Notes: generated from the sequence alone by a model not told the origin. DNA of 64,000 nt from Chryseobacterium sp. SORGH_AS_0447 (GCF_030818695.1 NZ_JAUTAR010000001.1:2846501-2910500); one strand, 5' to 3'. Counted from the first letter of the stretch, positions 50,240 to 59,818 are shown. Numbers and translations are program-made.

Positions 50240-51466
50240 TTATTTCTTACGGATGCGGTATAATTTTCCGCCGTCCGTTACCGTATACAGGTTATTGTCC
50301 AGACCTTGGGTAATATCTCTGAAACGCTGGTTTTCACTTGCAAGAAGCCTTTCTTCTCCTACTACCTTATTATTGTCAATAACCAGTCTTGCAATGTGCA
50401 TCCCGCTGAGTGACGCTACAAAAAGGTTATTCTGCCATTCAGGAATGGTGTTGCCTTTATAAAAAGTAATACCGCTTGGCGAAATCACAGGATCCCAGTA
50501 ATATACCGGCTGTTCCATACCTGCCTGCTGCTGGATTCCGTTTCCGATGGTAGCGCCGCTGTACTCAATTCCGTAGGTGATGGTTGGCCAGCCGTAATTT
50601 TTACCTGCCTGTACCCTGTTGATCTCATCACCGCCTCTCGGGCCATGCTCACTTTGCCACAATTCCCCGGTTACCGGATGAATGGCAATTCCCTGTGGAT
50701 TTCGATGCCCCATACTGTACAATTCAGGCAAGGCCCCGGATTGCGTAAAGGTAGGATTTCCCGGCGCAGGCTGTCCGCTGGTGGTAATTCGTAAAATCTT
50801 TCCTAAAGCGGCCGTAACAGACTGTGCCAATGGCCTGGTCGAAAGATCGGAACGTTCTCCCGAACTTACAAACAGGTTTCCGGTACTGTCAAACAGAATC
50901 CTTCCTCCATAATGCAGGTTTCCTACATTTGCCGAAGGATTGGCCCGGTAGATAACCACCGGATTCTCAATGGTTGTTTCGGAATTTGAAAGCCTTCCCT
51001 TTGCAACCGAAGTAACATTGCCCCCGGAAACATTTTCAGAGAACACCCAATATACCATTCTGTTGGACGAGAACTGCGGATCTACACAAACTCCAAGCAG
51101 TCCGCCCTGCCCTCCTGAATTAACCGCAGGAAGCCCGGTGATCGCACCGCTTACGGCTCCGGTATTGCTTACAATTCTCATGGTTCCTGCTTTTTCGGTA
51201 ACCAGCAATCTTCCGTCCGGCAGACTTGTAATTCCCCAAGGTGCGGATAGTGATGACGTAACTACTTCTCCAATATATTCCGTTGAGGTTTTTACACCGT
51301 TGGCCCGGGTCTGTCCCGGAAATGCAGGCTGGTAATTAGTATTGGCAGCGTTGGTTTCTACAGGCGGAAGTACGGGCCCATTGTTCACGTTTTCATCAAT
51401 CGTTTCCGAGCAGCCTGCAAACAGCATCGATGCTGCAATCAGCATTTGGTAAGTTGTTATTTTCAT
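50240..51466 (-). CDS. PQQ-dependent sugar dehydrogenase-type lipoprotein
   Basis: 408 residues. Lipoprotein signal ends in MLFAGC (Cys19), followed by a Pro/Asn-rich spacer. The six-bladed propeller is of the soluble glucose/sorbosone dehydrogenase family: LVTEKAGTMRIV, LLGVCVDPQFSSNRMVYWVFS, LHYGGRILFDSTGNLFVSSGERSD, GHRNPQGIAIHPVTGELWQSEHGPRGGDE, and NYGWPTITYGIEYSG. The His and Arg in the HRNPQG and EHGPRGGDE turns are the PQQ and substrate contacts in known enzymes. It likely oxidises a sugar or related alcohol in the periplasm. The PQQ source is not in the window. Transcribed alone. Confidence 0.9.
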   Translation of the reverse strand: MKITTYQMLIAASMLFAGCSETIDENVNNGPVLPPVETNAANTNYQPAFPGQTRANGVKTSTEYIGEVVTSSLSAPWGITSLPDGRLLVTEKAGTMRIVSNTGAVSGAITGLPAVNSGGQGGLLGVCVDPQFSSNRMVYWVFSENVSGGNVTSVAKGRLSNSETTIENPVVIYRANPSANVGNLHYGGRILFDSTGNLFVSSGERSDLSTRPLAQSVTAALGKILRITTSGQPAPGNPTFTQSGALPELYSMGHRNPQGIAIHPVTGELWQSEHGPRGGDEINRVQAGKNYGWPTITYGIEYSGATIGNGIQQQAGMEQPVYYWDPVISPSGITFYKGNTIPEWQNNLFVASLSGMHIARLVIDNNKVVGEERLLASENQRFRDITQGLDNNLYTVTDGGKLYRIRKK

Positions 51467-51780
51467 ATAATCAATTTTGGTGATTTGGTAATAATTTCAG
51501 TTCTTATGCATCAAATTTTTTGCCGTAAATGATTTTCAAGCAATTTTTGCAAAGTATAATCGATTGGCTATATAAAATCGGTACAATGAATACGTAAATT
51601 CCATCAGATGTTCTTATTAGATTAATTCTAATTATTTTAAAAAAGTTCACATCCCCAAATTGTCTCCAACAGGAGGTTTGCAAAAATTTTATTAAAAAAC
51701 AATTCCAAATTGTAATTATTTTAGTAAAAAAGAGAATTGTGGCATGAATATTATTATATTAATAAGAAACACTCTAAGAG
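51467..51780. other. AT-rich divergent intergenic region
   Basis: Upstream of both the sugar dehydrogenase and the gene at 51781. No clear promoter boxes, repeats or small genes seen. Confidence 0.4.
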
Positions 51781-52083
51781 ATGGAAAATTTATCAGAAAA
51801 TAAAGAACTAATAAAAAACTATATACATCTTATCATTAAGCAGCAATTTAATATTCAGATTGATCTCACCGGTGAATATACTTTTACAGAAAACCTGGTT
51901 TCGAGAAAACCGATTATTGCAACAACTTTCTCAGATAAGATTTTATCAGACCCTGAAATCAAGATGTTTCTTACTTCGCTGATTACAGAGATTAACACCG
52001 GGAACTGCAGCATACAGTCGATGAAGATGAAGCTCAGAAATTATCCGCAGATCGACTGGAATTCGTTAAGAAGAATTGTATGA
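51781..52083 (+). CDS. Hypothetical protein, 100 residues
   Basis: Small soluble protein without signal or membrane segment and with no recognised family. Predicted helical N-terminus (ENLSENKELIKNYIHLIIKQQFNI), a polar middle, and a C-terminus ending YPQIDWNSLRRIV. Clean frame, ATG start and a strong terminator hairpin after the stop support a real gene. It converges on the receiver gene of the CheR/CheB cluster. Confidence 0.55.
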   Translation: MENLSENKELIKNYIHLIIKQQFNIQIDLTGEYTFTENLVSRKPIIATTFSDKILSDPEIKMFLTSLITEINTGNCSIQSMKMKLRNYPQIDWNSLRRIV

Positions 52084-52109
52084 ATCGTATAAAATGAAAA
52101 AACAGATAA

Positions 52110-52150
52110 AATAAAAGTCCTTGCATCATCTGCAAGGACTTTTATTTTGA
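52110..52150. terminator. Bidirectional terminator
   Basis: AAAAGTCCTTGCA and TGCAAGGACTTTT around a 5-base loop; serves the converging genes at 51781 and 52164. Confidence 0.85.
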
Positions 52151-52163
52151 AATATCTTTAGAT

Positions 52164-52526
52164 TTATTGCAGGTATTGCGCTACTTTATCTTCAAGGTCT
52201 TCCAGATTGAAAGGTTTTGCTACATAATCATCTGCCTGTGCCTGTTTGGCCAAAGCTACAATATCGTTGTTCGCTGTTACATAGATAACCGGAATGGTTT
52301 TAAATTCGTCATGGTTTTTCAGAAGCCGGGTTGCCTCTACTCCACCTATTTTCGGAATCCAGTTATCCATCAGAATAACATCCGGCTGATACTGGGCAAC
52401 TTTCTCCAGGATATCATGCGAGGTTTCTGAAATTTCTACGTGATAGCCGTTTTCCTCAAAAATGATCGTAATCACTTCCAGAATCGTTTTATCATCGTCA
52501 AAAATCAGGATTTTCTTTTTACTCAT
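52164..52526 (-). CDS. Single-domain response regulator
   Basis: 120 residues, one receiver domain only. The acidic pair lies in ILIFDDDKTI, the phospho-acceptor Asp in DVILMDNWIPKIGG (Asn follows, where Met is usual), Thr in VIYVTANND and Lys in DYVAKPF. No output domain, so it must act by protein contact, in the manner of CheY or a phosphorelay shuttle. Last gene of the minus-strand cluster with CheB, CheR and the hybrid kinases; 48 bases separate it from cheB. Confidence 0.92.
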   Translation of the reverse strand: MSKKKILIFDDDKTILEVITIIFEENGYHVEISETSHDILEKVAQYQPDVILMDNWIPKIGGVEATRLLKNHDEFKTIPVIYVTANNDIVALAKQAQADDYVAKPFNLEDLEDKVAQYLQ

Positions 52527-52574
52527 ACTAATTTTATAATTTTTAACGTAGTTAGGGACTTTAACTTTTATTCT

Positions 52575-53147
52575 TTACAGCTGATTGATATAATCTGCTA
52601 AGTTACCTGAATTAATGATTAAATCATAATCTATTTCTTCCACTGCATGTTTCGGCATATAATCCACTTCTGCTGTCTCCGGATCCTGTATCCAGACCCT
52701 GCCCTTATTTTTTTTAATATAGGACAATCCTTCTACACCATCCGCATTGGCACCCGACAACAGTACACCGATCATATTTTCGCCGTAAATCTCAGCCGCT
52801 GATTTGAAGGTAACATCAATAGACGGGCGGGAATAGTTCATTTTTTCGGAACTGTCCAGCGACATTGTTTTTTTATCTTCAAACAGCAGATGGTAATCTG
52901 CCGGTGCAATGTATATTTTATTCTGCTTTACCTCTGCCTTATCTTCAATTTCAATTACTTCTACCGGCGAGAACTGCTGAAGCAGCGTCTGCAGTATATT
53001 TGTCGCATTGGCTTTTCTATGCACGACAAGCAGAATCGGAAAGCGGAGTTTGTCATCCAGTTTCTTTATCATTTCAAGAATCACCTGCAGGCTTCCTGCA
53101 GATCCTCCTATTACGATAAGTTCGGTATTCGTGCTGTTTGTGTACAT
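52575..53147 (-). CDS. cheB: CheB-type protein-glutamate methylesterase (catalytic domain only)
   Basis: 190 residues, one CheB_methylest domain without the usual N-terminal receiver. The catalytic triad is seen as Ser16 (IGGSAGSL), His43 (VVHRKAN) and Asp136 (SGANADGVEG). Known activity is hydrolysis of glutamyl methyl esters made by CheR. No methyl-accepting protein, CheA or CheW is present in the cluster, so the target is probably another sensor, for example the long hybrid kinase. It lies 12 bases downstream of the cheR stop and is surely in the same operon. Confidence 0.93.
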   Translation of the reverse strand: MYTNSTNTELIVIGGSAGSLQVILEMIKKLDDKLRFPILLVVHRKANATNILQTLLQQFSPVEVIEIEDKAEVKQNKIYIAPADYHLLFEDKKTMSLDSSEKMNYSRPSIDVTFKSAAEIYGENMIGVLLSGANADGVEGLSYIKKNKGRVWIQDPETAEVDYMPKHAVEEIDYDLIINSGNLADYINQL

Positions 53148-53159
53148 GGTGTAAAAGCT

Positions 53160-53990
53160 TTAATGATGATCTACCTTTTTCCAGATTTTCTGATCATCAA
53201 CCTGATGAAAATTTTTATCTAATTTAGAAAATCTTATGGTTTCTTTTGCTCCTAAGGCCAAAAAACCTAAATTTTCCAAACTATTGTCGAATAACCGGAA
53301 CACCCTTTCCTGCAAACCGCGGTCAAAATAGATCAGAACGTTTCGGCAGATAATCAGCTGAAAACTATTGAAGGAACTGTCTGAAACTAAGTTATGGGTA
53401 GAAAGGATCAGCTTCTCCTGCAGGCTTTTATCAAACTTTACACTGTCGTAATTGGCTGTATAATAATCTGAAAAATCTTTTTTACCACCGGATTGAATGT
53501 AGTTTTCGGAATACAGCTTCATCTGGTGCAGTGGGAAAATACCTGCCCGGGCAGTCTCCAGTACAGACGGATTAAGATCCGTCCCGTAGATCAGCGACTT
53601 CTGGTACAGATTGGCTTCCTTCAGCAGAATGGCCATGGAATAAGCTTCTTCTCCTGTGGAACATCCGGCCACCCAGATCCTGATCAGCGGATACGTACCC
53701 AGCTGCGGTAATATTTTCTCCCGCAAAGTTTTAAAAAACTGGGGATCCCGGAACATTTCCGTAACGTTTACCGTAATTTCTTCAATGAAACGTTTCAGGT
53801 ATTCAGGATCGTTAAGAATGGTATACCTTAATTCTGCAAAGCTGGTAAACCTGTCGATAAGGCATATCCTGTTCACCCGTCGCTTAAACGAAGCGCGGCT
53901 GTATTCTGAAAAATCGTAACCGTACATATCATAGACATCCTTGATCAGATATTCCAATTCTTCATCTTTTATAATACTCGGCTCCAGCAT
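53160..53990 (-). CDS. cheR: CheR-type protein-glutamate O-methyltransferase
   Basis: 276 residues. An N-terminal helical domain (about 1-70) contains the basic RASFKRRVNR patch; the SAM-binding domain shows NVTEMFRDP (75-83), WVAGCSTGEEAYS (106-118) and IICRNVLIYFD. Known role: methylates glutamates on receptor helices. The fused TPR of some CheRs is absent. Its start abuts the stop of the upstream receiver gene (53991), so translation is coupled. Adjacent cheB makes a full methylation/demethylation pair. Confidence 0.93.
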   Translation of the reverse strand: MLEPSIIKDEELEYLIKDVYDMYGYDFSEYSRASFKRRVNRICLIDRFTSFAELRYTILNDPEYLKRFIEEITVNVTEMFRDPQFFKTLREKILPQLGTYPLIRIWVAGCSTGEEAYSMAILLKEANLYQKSLIYGTDLNPSVLETARAGIFPLHQMKLYSENYIQSGGKKDFSDYYTANYDSVKFDKSLQEKLILSTHNLVSDSSFNSFQLIICRNVLIYFDRGLQERVFRLFDNSLENLGFLALGAKETIRFSKLDKNFHQVDDQKIWKKVDHH

Positions 53991-54356
53991 TTAGGTTAAT
54001 TTTTCAATGGATGTTATCAACTTGTCCACATCAATCGGCTTGGTCACATAATCCTGCGCTCCTGCATCCAGGCATTTCTGCCGGTCCTGCGGCATAGCCT
54101 GAGCCGTCACCGCAATGATGGGAATATTCCTTAAAGACGGAATATCTTTTATAATTTTTATAGCCTGATAACCGTCCATTTCCGGCATCATCATATCCAT
54201 CAGTATCGCCTGAAACTGGTTGTCATTCTGTAAGACCGATATGGCTTCCTGAGCCATTGTACAGCTTTCCGTCTGATAACCCCGTGCTTTTAACGTTAGT
54301 TTCAAAGCAAATATATTGCGTGGATCATCGTCCACAATTAAGATTTTCTTATTCAT
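53991..54356 (-). CDS. Single-domain response regulator
   Basis: 121 residues, a lone receiver: ILIVDDDPRN, phospho-acceptor Asp in AILMDMMMPEMDGY, Thr in VTAQAM, Lys in DYVTKPID. It is very similar to the last receiver of the neighbouring hybrid kinase (MDMMMPEMDGYETI), which suggests an origin by duplication of that domain. It sits 15 bases after the hybrid kinase stop and abuts cheR. It may carry phosphate within the cluster. Confidence 0.92.
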   Translation of the reverse strand: MNKKILIVDDDPRNIFALKLTLKARGYQTESCTMAQEAISVLQNDNQFQAILMDMMMPEMDGYQAIKIIKDIPSLRNIPIIAVTAQAMPQDRQKCLDAGAQDYVTKPIDVDKLITSIEKLT

Positions 54357-54371
54357 CAGATTTCTTGCTGT

Positions 54372-57300
54372 TTAACTTTCATATAACCAAACACGGAGCA
54401 GGGAAAGAAGCTGATCGATATCCACCGGCTTCGAGATATAATCTGATGCTCCTGCGATTATACATTTTTCACGCTCGCCGATCATAGATTTTGCCGTAAT
54501 GGCAATAATCGGCAACCTCGTGAATTTCGGCATTTTCCTAATTTCCCTAATGGTCTCGTATCCGTCCATTTCCGGCATCATCATATCCATTAGGATTACA
54601 TCGACGTCCGGATTTTCTTTAATTTGCTGAAGGGCATGCTTTCCGTCCATGGCTACTACCGCTTCCACTTTGTATTTTTCCAATGCTTTGGTAAGGGAGA
54701 AAATATTCCGTACATCATCATCGGTAATCAGGATTTTTTTTCCGCTAAGAACCTCTGTTAAGGAGCCCAGCGCTTTATTTCTTACCGTTTCGATGGAACT
54801 GTTTTTTTCTTCCACCAGATGTAGGAACAGCCCTACCTCATCCAGGATTCTCTGGTAGGAATGAGCTGTTTTTACCACAATAGAATCTGCATACTGCTTA
54901 ATCTTCAATTCTTCAGATTTGGATAAATTCCTTTCTGTAAAAATAATGATCGGAAGGTTCTCCAGTCCGTCGTAGCTTTTAATAGATTCTACAATCTCGT
55001 ATTCATTTCCTTTTGATGCCCCGATGTCTAAAATGACACAGTCTATACGATCGGAAGTCAGGGCTTTTACACTGTCTTCCACATTGTTCTCCACCGAAAG
55101 CGAAATATTAAAATTGCTCAAAAAATAAGATAATGCACTGGCGTGCTTAGCATTTTCTTCAACAATTAAAACTTTCTGCGGTCCTTTTTTAAGGGCTTCT
55201 TCAATTTTTTTGAATACCTCTGTCATCTGATCCAATGCGACCGGCTTGCTGATAAAATCGATAGCCCCTTTCATCAGACTTTCTTTCTTTACATGCAGTG
55301 CAGACATCATGTGAACAGGGATATGCTTGGTATCTGCATTTGATTTTAGATCATCCATTACCTGCCATCCGTCTTTTACCGGCAGCTGAACATCCAATAA
55401 AATCGCATGCGGACGGTATTGCAAAGCAGCGGCAAGACCGCGGTCTCCCCTTACTTCAATTACGGCCTTATAACTCTGCAAATGGGCGTATTTCAGCAAT
55501 GCTTTGGCAAAATTCGTATCATCTTCAATGATCAGGATTACTTTATCGTCCTTTTCTATCTGGTTACGGTCATCGTCTACATTATCCGGGATTTTGAGCG
55601 TATTAATTTCTTCTTTTACGTCATCTTCTCCTTCATCCAGGATATGCTGAATTTCTTCAACCTCTTCACGGATCGTTTTTACCAGGTTCTGATCATTTTC
55701 GGCCGGCTTGATTTCAGCAGTTTCTTTTACCGGAATAATTAAGCTGAACTCGCTTCCTTCGTCCACTTTGCTTTGAAGAACCAATTCTCCGCCCAGCAAC
55801 CTGGCAATTTCACGGCTGATAGATAACCCCAGACCTGTTCCCCCGAACTTTCTCTTGGTAGAACCGTCTGCCTGCTGGAAGGCTTCGAAAATAATCTTCT
55901 GCTTGTCTTCCGCAATACCTATTCCTGTATCTTTTACCGAGAAAATTATAAAGTCTTTCTTTTTAGGATCGTTTTTAATATTCAGGCTGATACTTCCTTT
56001 GGTGGTAAATTTCAAAGCATTCGACAATAAATTTCTCAATACCTGATCCACCCTCAAACAGTCGGTCTGGATATTTTTTTGAACATCTGCTTCAATATCA
56101 ATATTAAACAGAAGCTTTTTCTCCTGGAAAACCGGATTGAAAAGGTTCTTAAGGTCTCTTACGACATCTTCGATAACAACGTCCTGATATTCCAGGGTCA
56201 TCTTTCCGGATTCGATCTTGGCCAGATCCAGGATTTCATCAATTAAGGTCAGCAAGCTGCTTCCTGAGCTTTGGATTACCTTTGCCGATTCGATCTGATC
56301 TTCATTCAGGTTTTCGTCAGGATTTTCAGCCATCAGTCTGGAAAGAAGCAGAATGGAATTCAGCGGCGTACGCAGCTCGTGAGACATATTCGCCAGGAAT
56401 TCCGATTTGTATTTGGTGCTCAAGGCAAGCTCTTCCACCTTTTTCTGGATTTCGTTGTTGCGTTCGGCAATCAGGTGGTTTTTTTCTTCCAATAATCTCG
56501 AACGCTCTTCCAGTTCAGCATTGGCCTGCATCAATTCTTCCTGTTGCACTTTCAGCTCTTCTTCCGAAGCCTGTAGTTTCTGGGTCTGGGCTTCCAGTTC
56601 GGTATTTAAATTTTCCAGTTCAGAATGCTGCACCTGCAGCTCTTCCGATTGGGCCTGCGTTTCTTCCAGCAATTGTTGTTCTTTCTCACGGCCTCTGGCT
56701 GCACTTAAAGCAATTCCGATATTCCGGCTGCATTCTACGAAATAATCAATCCGGTCCTGCTCGTAATTTGAAGTTGATCCCAGTTCCAAAATTCCGATAA
56801 TTCCTCCGTCGGCAAAAATCGGGATCAGCATAATACCGTAGATCTGAATGGTGCTGCTCGCGAAAGTTACCACGAAATCATCTTCATGCAGGTTGTTGTA
56901 AACCTGTGTTTTTTCGCTGATAAAAGTCTGGCCAACCATTCCTTCGCCCGGTTCGAAAACTTTCTTCATGTTATTTTCAAGCCCGAACGCAGTCGTCAGC
57001 CTCAGCAATCCTTCATCATAGAGATAGATGGAACCGTTGATGCATTTTCCATATTCAACCAGCTGATGCAGTGAAGCGGTAGCAACCTCTTTTACAGTTT
57101 TGTTTCCTACAAGAGATTCGTTTAAAATCGCAAGTCCTTTCTGACGCCAGTCGCTTTTATTGATGGTATCAAAGGAGAACTTCAGCGATTCCGTCATGTG
57201 ATTCAGTGATTCCACCAACTCTCCTAAATCGTCTTCGGCAGTATCCACTACTTTCTGGCTATAATCCCCGTTGGCTACCCGGTTGGCAATCTTCTGGATG

Positions 57301-57983
57301 GCACTCACCCTTCTGGAAATTTCAAGATCTTTTGCCCTGAGCATTTTTTCCAGTTTTTCCCTGCGGATCAGATCGGATCTTAATTTAAAATAGAAGAAGG
57401 TCGTTACGATGATGGCTGCAATAGCAGAAAATATAATGAACATCACCGTCGTATTTGAAGAACGGTTAAGATCCTTGTTTTTTATAGCAAGCTGGTTTTC
57501 TTCATACTGCGAAAATTCTTTCACAATCTGTCGGCTTCTGTCCATATTGATCTTGCTGTCGAGGATCTGCTGCTGCGTCATCATCATTCCTTTTCTGCGG
57601 TTCTCCACATAAAGTTTCTGGGTAGCAATATTATCGTTTGCATTTTTCTCCAGCTCATCCAGCAGCTTTTTCTGATGAGGATCGGTTATCTCCAGCGTTT
57701 TTGCATACTCAAAGGTCTTGGAATATTCGGCAACGCTGCGGTTGAAGGGTTCAAGAAAGCTTTCCTTTCCGGTAAGCTGGTATCCGCGGTTTCCGGTTTC
57801 CGCATCCAGAAGCGACAGCATCACATCCTTTACGGCGGTTACTGCCCTTTTGCTTTTCCCAACGCTTTCGCGGTGGTTCATCTGGTTCTGAATACTGAAA
57901 TAAGAAGCGATTGAACTTGCTATAAGGATAACAAGGGAAAGCCCGACTCCAAACTGAAGATTTCGTATAATTTTTTTCGGCAT
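54372..57983 (-). CDS. Hybrid histidine kinase: CHASE3-HAMP-GAF-HisKA-HATPase-3xREC
   Basis: 1203 residues, inner membrane. In order: helix 1 (about 8-28), a CHASE3 periplasmic sensor (about 30-175), helix 2 (VMFIIFSAIAAIIVTTFFYF), HAMP, a GAF domain (about 290-440), and a long Glu/Gln-rich coiled coil (about 440-525: EELQVQHSELENLNTELEAQ). Then the HisKA H-box SHELRTPLNS with His535, HATPase (DTGIGIAEDKQ, FGGTGLGLSIS), and three receivers (about 825-1200). Receiver 1 (LLDVQLPVKDG) and 3 (LMDMMMPEMDG) are canonical; receiver 2 (ILDIGASKGNE) lacks the usual MP residues. The coiled coil resembles the linkers that accompany CheB/CheR proteins and might be the methylation substrate (inference). 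Confidence 0.93.
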   Translation of the reverse strand: MPKKIIRNLQFGVGLSLVILIASSIASYFSIQNQMNHRESVGKSKRAVTAVKDVMLSLLDAETGNRGYQLTGKESFLEPFNRSVAEYSKTFEYAKTLEITDPHQKKLLDELEKNANDNIATQKLYVENRRKGMMMTQQQILDSKINMDRSRQIVKEFSQYEENQLAIKNKDLNRSSNTTVMFIIFSAIAAIIVTTFFYFKLRSDLIRREKLEKMLRAKDLEISRRVSAIQKIANRVANGDYSQKVVDTAEDDLGELVESLNHMTESLKFSFDTINKSDWRQKGLAILNESLVGNKTVKEVATASLHQLVEYGKCINGSIYLYDEGLLRLTTAFGLENNMKKVFEPGEGMVGQTFISEKTQVYNNLHEDDFVVTFASSTIQIYGIMLIPIFADGGIIGILELGSTSNYEQDRIDYFVECSRNIGIALSAARGREKEQQLLEETQAQSEELQVQHSELENLNTELEAQTQKLQASEEELKVQQEELMQANAELEERSRLLEEKNHLIAERNNEIQKKVEELALSTKYKSEFLANMSHELRTPLNSILLLSRLMAENPDENLNEDQIESAKVIQSSGSSLLTLIDEILDLAKIESGKMTLEYQDVVIEDVVRDLKNLFNPVFQEKKLLFNIDIEADVQKNIQTDCLRVDQVLRNLLSNALKFTTKGSISLNIKNDPKKKDFIIFSVKDTGIGIAEDKQKIIFEAFQQADGSTKRKFGGTGLGLSISREIARLLGGELVLQSKVDEGSEFSLIIPVKETAEIKPAENDQNLVKTIREEVEEIQHILDEGEDDVKEEINTLKIPDNVDDDRNQIEKDDKVILIIEDDTNFAKALLKYAHLQSYKAVIEVRGDRGLAAALQYRPHAILLDVQLPVKDGWQVMDDLKSNADTKHIPVHMMSALHVKKESLMKGAIDFISKPVALDQMTEVFKKIEEALKKGPQKVLIVEENAKHASALSYFLSNFNISLSVENNVEDSVKALTSDRIDCVILDIGASKGNEYEIVESIKSYDGLENLPIIIFTERNLSKSEELKIKQYADSIVVKTAHSYQRILDEVGLFLHLVEEKNSSIETVRNKALGSLTEVLSGKKILITDDDVRNIFSLTKALEKYKVEAVVAMDGKHALQQIKENPDVDVILMDMMMPEMDGYETIREIRKMPKFTRLPIIAITAKSMIGEREKCIIAGASDYISKPVDIDQLLSLLRVWLYES

Positions 57984-57988
57984 GAAAA

Positions 57989-59464
57989 TTAGTTTAATGG
58001 TAAAGTAAAATAGAATGTTGAGCCTTCGTCAACTTTGCTGGAAACTCCGATATTACCGTGGTGCTGCTTGATGATTTCGGAACAGATGAAAAGCCCGATA
58101 CCCATCCCCTGAAACTGGAGGGAAGATTCTTCAACCCGGTAAAATTTATGAAAAACGGCTTCCTGCTTATAATCCGGGATGCCGATTCCGAAATCGGTAA
58201 CATTTACTTTTATTTCCTGCTCTTCTTCATCAAGGAAAGTGGTTACAATGACCTGATTGTTGTTGGGAGAATATTTTATGGCGTTGGTAAGGAAGTTAAT
58301 TAAAACCTGCTCAATACGGATTTCGTCGATGGGAATCAGAATCTCCGGAAGAATCCCGTCACGTTTTATTTTTACCCTATTTTCATCATGGGTCTGCAGA
58401 ATAGTATCGATGGCGTTATTTATTACGCTTGCCAGGTTCGCCGGTTTACGGGTAATTTTCAGTTTTCCGTTTTCAATTTTGGAAACATCCAGCAGATCGG
58501 TAATCAGGGTGTTGAGTTTTTCAATCTGGTCCTGGACTTTGGTAACAAATCCGGCTTCCGTACTTTCTTTATTAAGCTTCAGCTTTCTTTCCAGCAACTG
58601 AACATACGCCTTGATGCTCGTTAAAGGTGTTTTAAGCTCATGGCTGGCAATACTCAGGAACTCATCTTTTTCCTTTTCTACTTTTTTCTGGTCATCAATA
58701 TCGGTAAAGGTTCCTACCCAGTTTTTAATGCTGTTCTCTTCATGCACCGGTGTGATGCGCAATAGATGATAACGGTAATTTCCCGTCTCCCGGTTTTTAA
58801 TCCTTACCTCCATTTCAAGAGCCTTGCCTTTTTTCCTGCATCTTTCAAGCTCTTCTTTTATATTGAAATCGTCCGGATGCGTTTCAGGAAATTCTTTATC
58901 GGAATCCGAATACTGATACCATTTTACATTCACAAAATCTACGATTCCTTTTTCATTAAGAGTAAATGCAATCTGGGGAAGAGACTCCAGCATTAGGTGA
59001 AAATGATCGATCTGAGACTTCATGGTCACTTGGGATTCCCGCCTGCCCTTTACTTCTAATTCCAGGCTCTGCTGCGTCTTTTTCATCGCAAGATTCTGTT
59101 CCTGGAGGTTATAAAAGGTTTTTACCTTAAGAAGGAGAATTTCCGGATCCACGGGTTTCGTTACATAGTCCTTTCCTCCGGAAGCGTATCCTTTGGTAAT
59201 GAATTTTTTTTCCGTATTTACTGCAGAAAGAAATATAATCGGCACTTCTTTTGTTTTGCTGTACCCGGCTAACGTTTCGGCAACTTCAAAACCATCCATG
59301 TCTGGCATCTGTACATCTAAAATGATGAGGGCATAATCGTTTTTAAGAGCCTTGCCAAGGGCCTGTTCGCCCGAATCCGCTGTATCTACCTGAAAATCTT
59401 TAGATTCAAGCAATTTTTTTAATGAATAAAGATTACTTTGGTTATCATCAACAATTAAGATCAT
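57989..59464 (-). CDS. Histidine kinase with N-terminal receiver and PAS domain
   Basis: 491 residues from the ATG at 59464, where the receiver core MILIVDDNQSN begins; five upstream codons are disregarded. Receiver (about 1-120: LIILDVQMPDMDG, FLSAVN, YVTKP), a coiled coil, a PAS-type domain (about 160-265), then HisKA (SHELKTPLTSIKAY) and HATPase (DFGIGIPDYKQ, GMGIGLFICSEI). No membrane segment, so cytosolic. The receiver at the front suggests it takes phosphate or control from another kinase, possibly the adjacent hybrid. It lies 5 bases upstream of the hybrid kinase start and is first in the cluster. Confidence 0.92.
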   Translation of the reverse strand: MILIVDDNQSNLYSLKKLLESKDFQVDTADSGEQALGKALKNDYALIILDVQMPDMDGFEVAETLAGYSKTKEVPIIFLSAVNTEKKFITKGYASGGKDYVTKPVDPEILLLKVKTFYNLQEQNLAMKKTQQSLELEVKGRRESQVTMKSQIDHFHLMLESLPQIAFTLNEKGIVDFVNVKWYQYSDSDKEFPETHPDDFNIKEELERCRKKGKALEMEVRIKNRETGNYRYHLLRITPVHEENSIKNWVGTFTDIDDQKKVEKEKDEFLSIASHELKTPLTSIKAYVQLLERKLKLNKESTEAGFVTKVQDQIEKLNTLITDLLDVSKIENGKLKITRKPANLASVINNAIDTILQTHDENRVKIKRDGILPEILIPIDEIRIEQVLINFLTNAIKYSPNNNQVIVTTFLDEEEQEIKVNVTDFGIGIPDYKQEAVFHKFYRVEESSLQFQGMGIGLFICSEIIKQHHGNIGVSSKVDEGSTFYFTLPLN

Positions 59465-59773
59465 AGAAACGTAAATCAATAATTAATTATTTTTTAGATC
59501 AGTTTCAAAAGTACTGATAATATTCTAAAAAAAGTCATTCTGTATCTTGCAGCAATAGATATACCATTATGTTAAATTCTCTAAAATTTTTATTAAAAAA
59601 AGTGATCAAAAAAAGTGGAGTTATCTTTATTCGGGCAATTGAGTGTTTAAATGTAAAAATTTAACCAATTATACTATTTTAAATTAAAATTTTCTTTTTA
59701 TAAAATTATTCACGGCACGGTGTTTGAATACAGATTGGTAACACTTTTTCACTTAAATATATTTTTCAAATTT

Positions 59774-59807
59774 AGCCCCCGTTTTTTGCGGGGGTTTGCT
59801 TTTTTGT
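59774..59807 (+). terminator. Orphan plus-strand terminator
   Basis: AGCCCCCG-TTTTTTG-CGGGGG then TTTGCTTTTTTG. No plus-strand gene precedes it; the nearest neighbour is the divergent kinase gene. It suggests a small transcript from within 59600-59775. Confidence 0.6.
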
Positions 59808-59810
59808 TTA

Positions 59811-59818
59811 TATATTTG
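59811..59818 (+). promoter_or_regulatory. -7 box (TATATTTG) of the 59.8-kb micro-unit
   Basis: Exact TAnnTTTG match, 14 bases before the nine-codon ATG at 59832. No -33 TTG at normal spacing was found. Confidence 0.45.

Noticed and set aside
52164..59464. Ordinary chemotaxis operon
   Set aside because: CheA, CheW and methyl-accepting receptors are absent, and there are no flagellar or pilus genes in the window.
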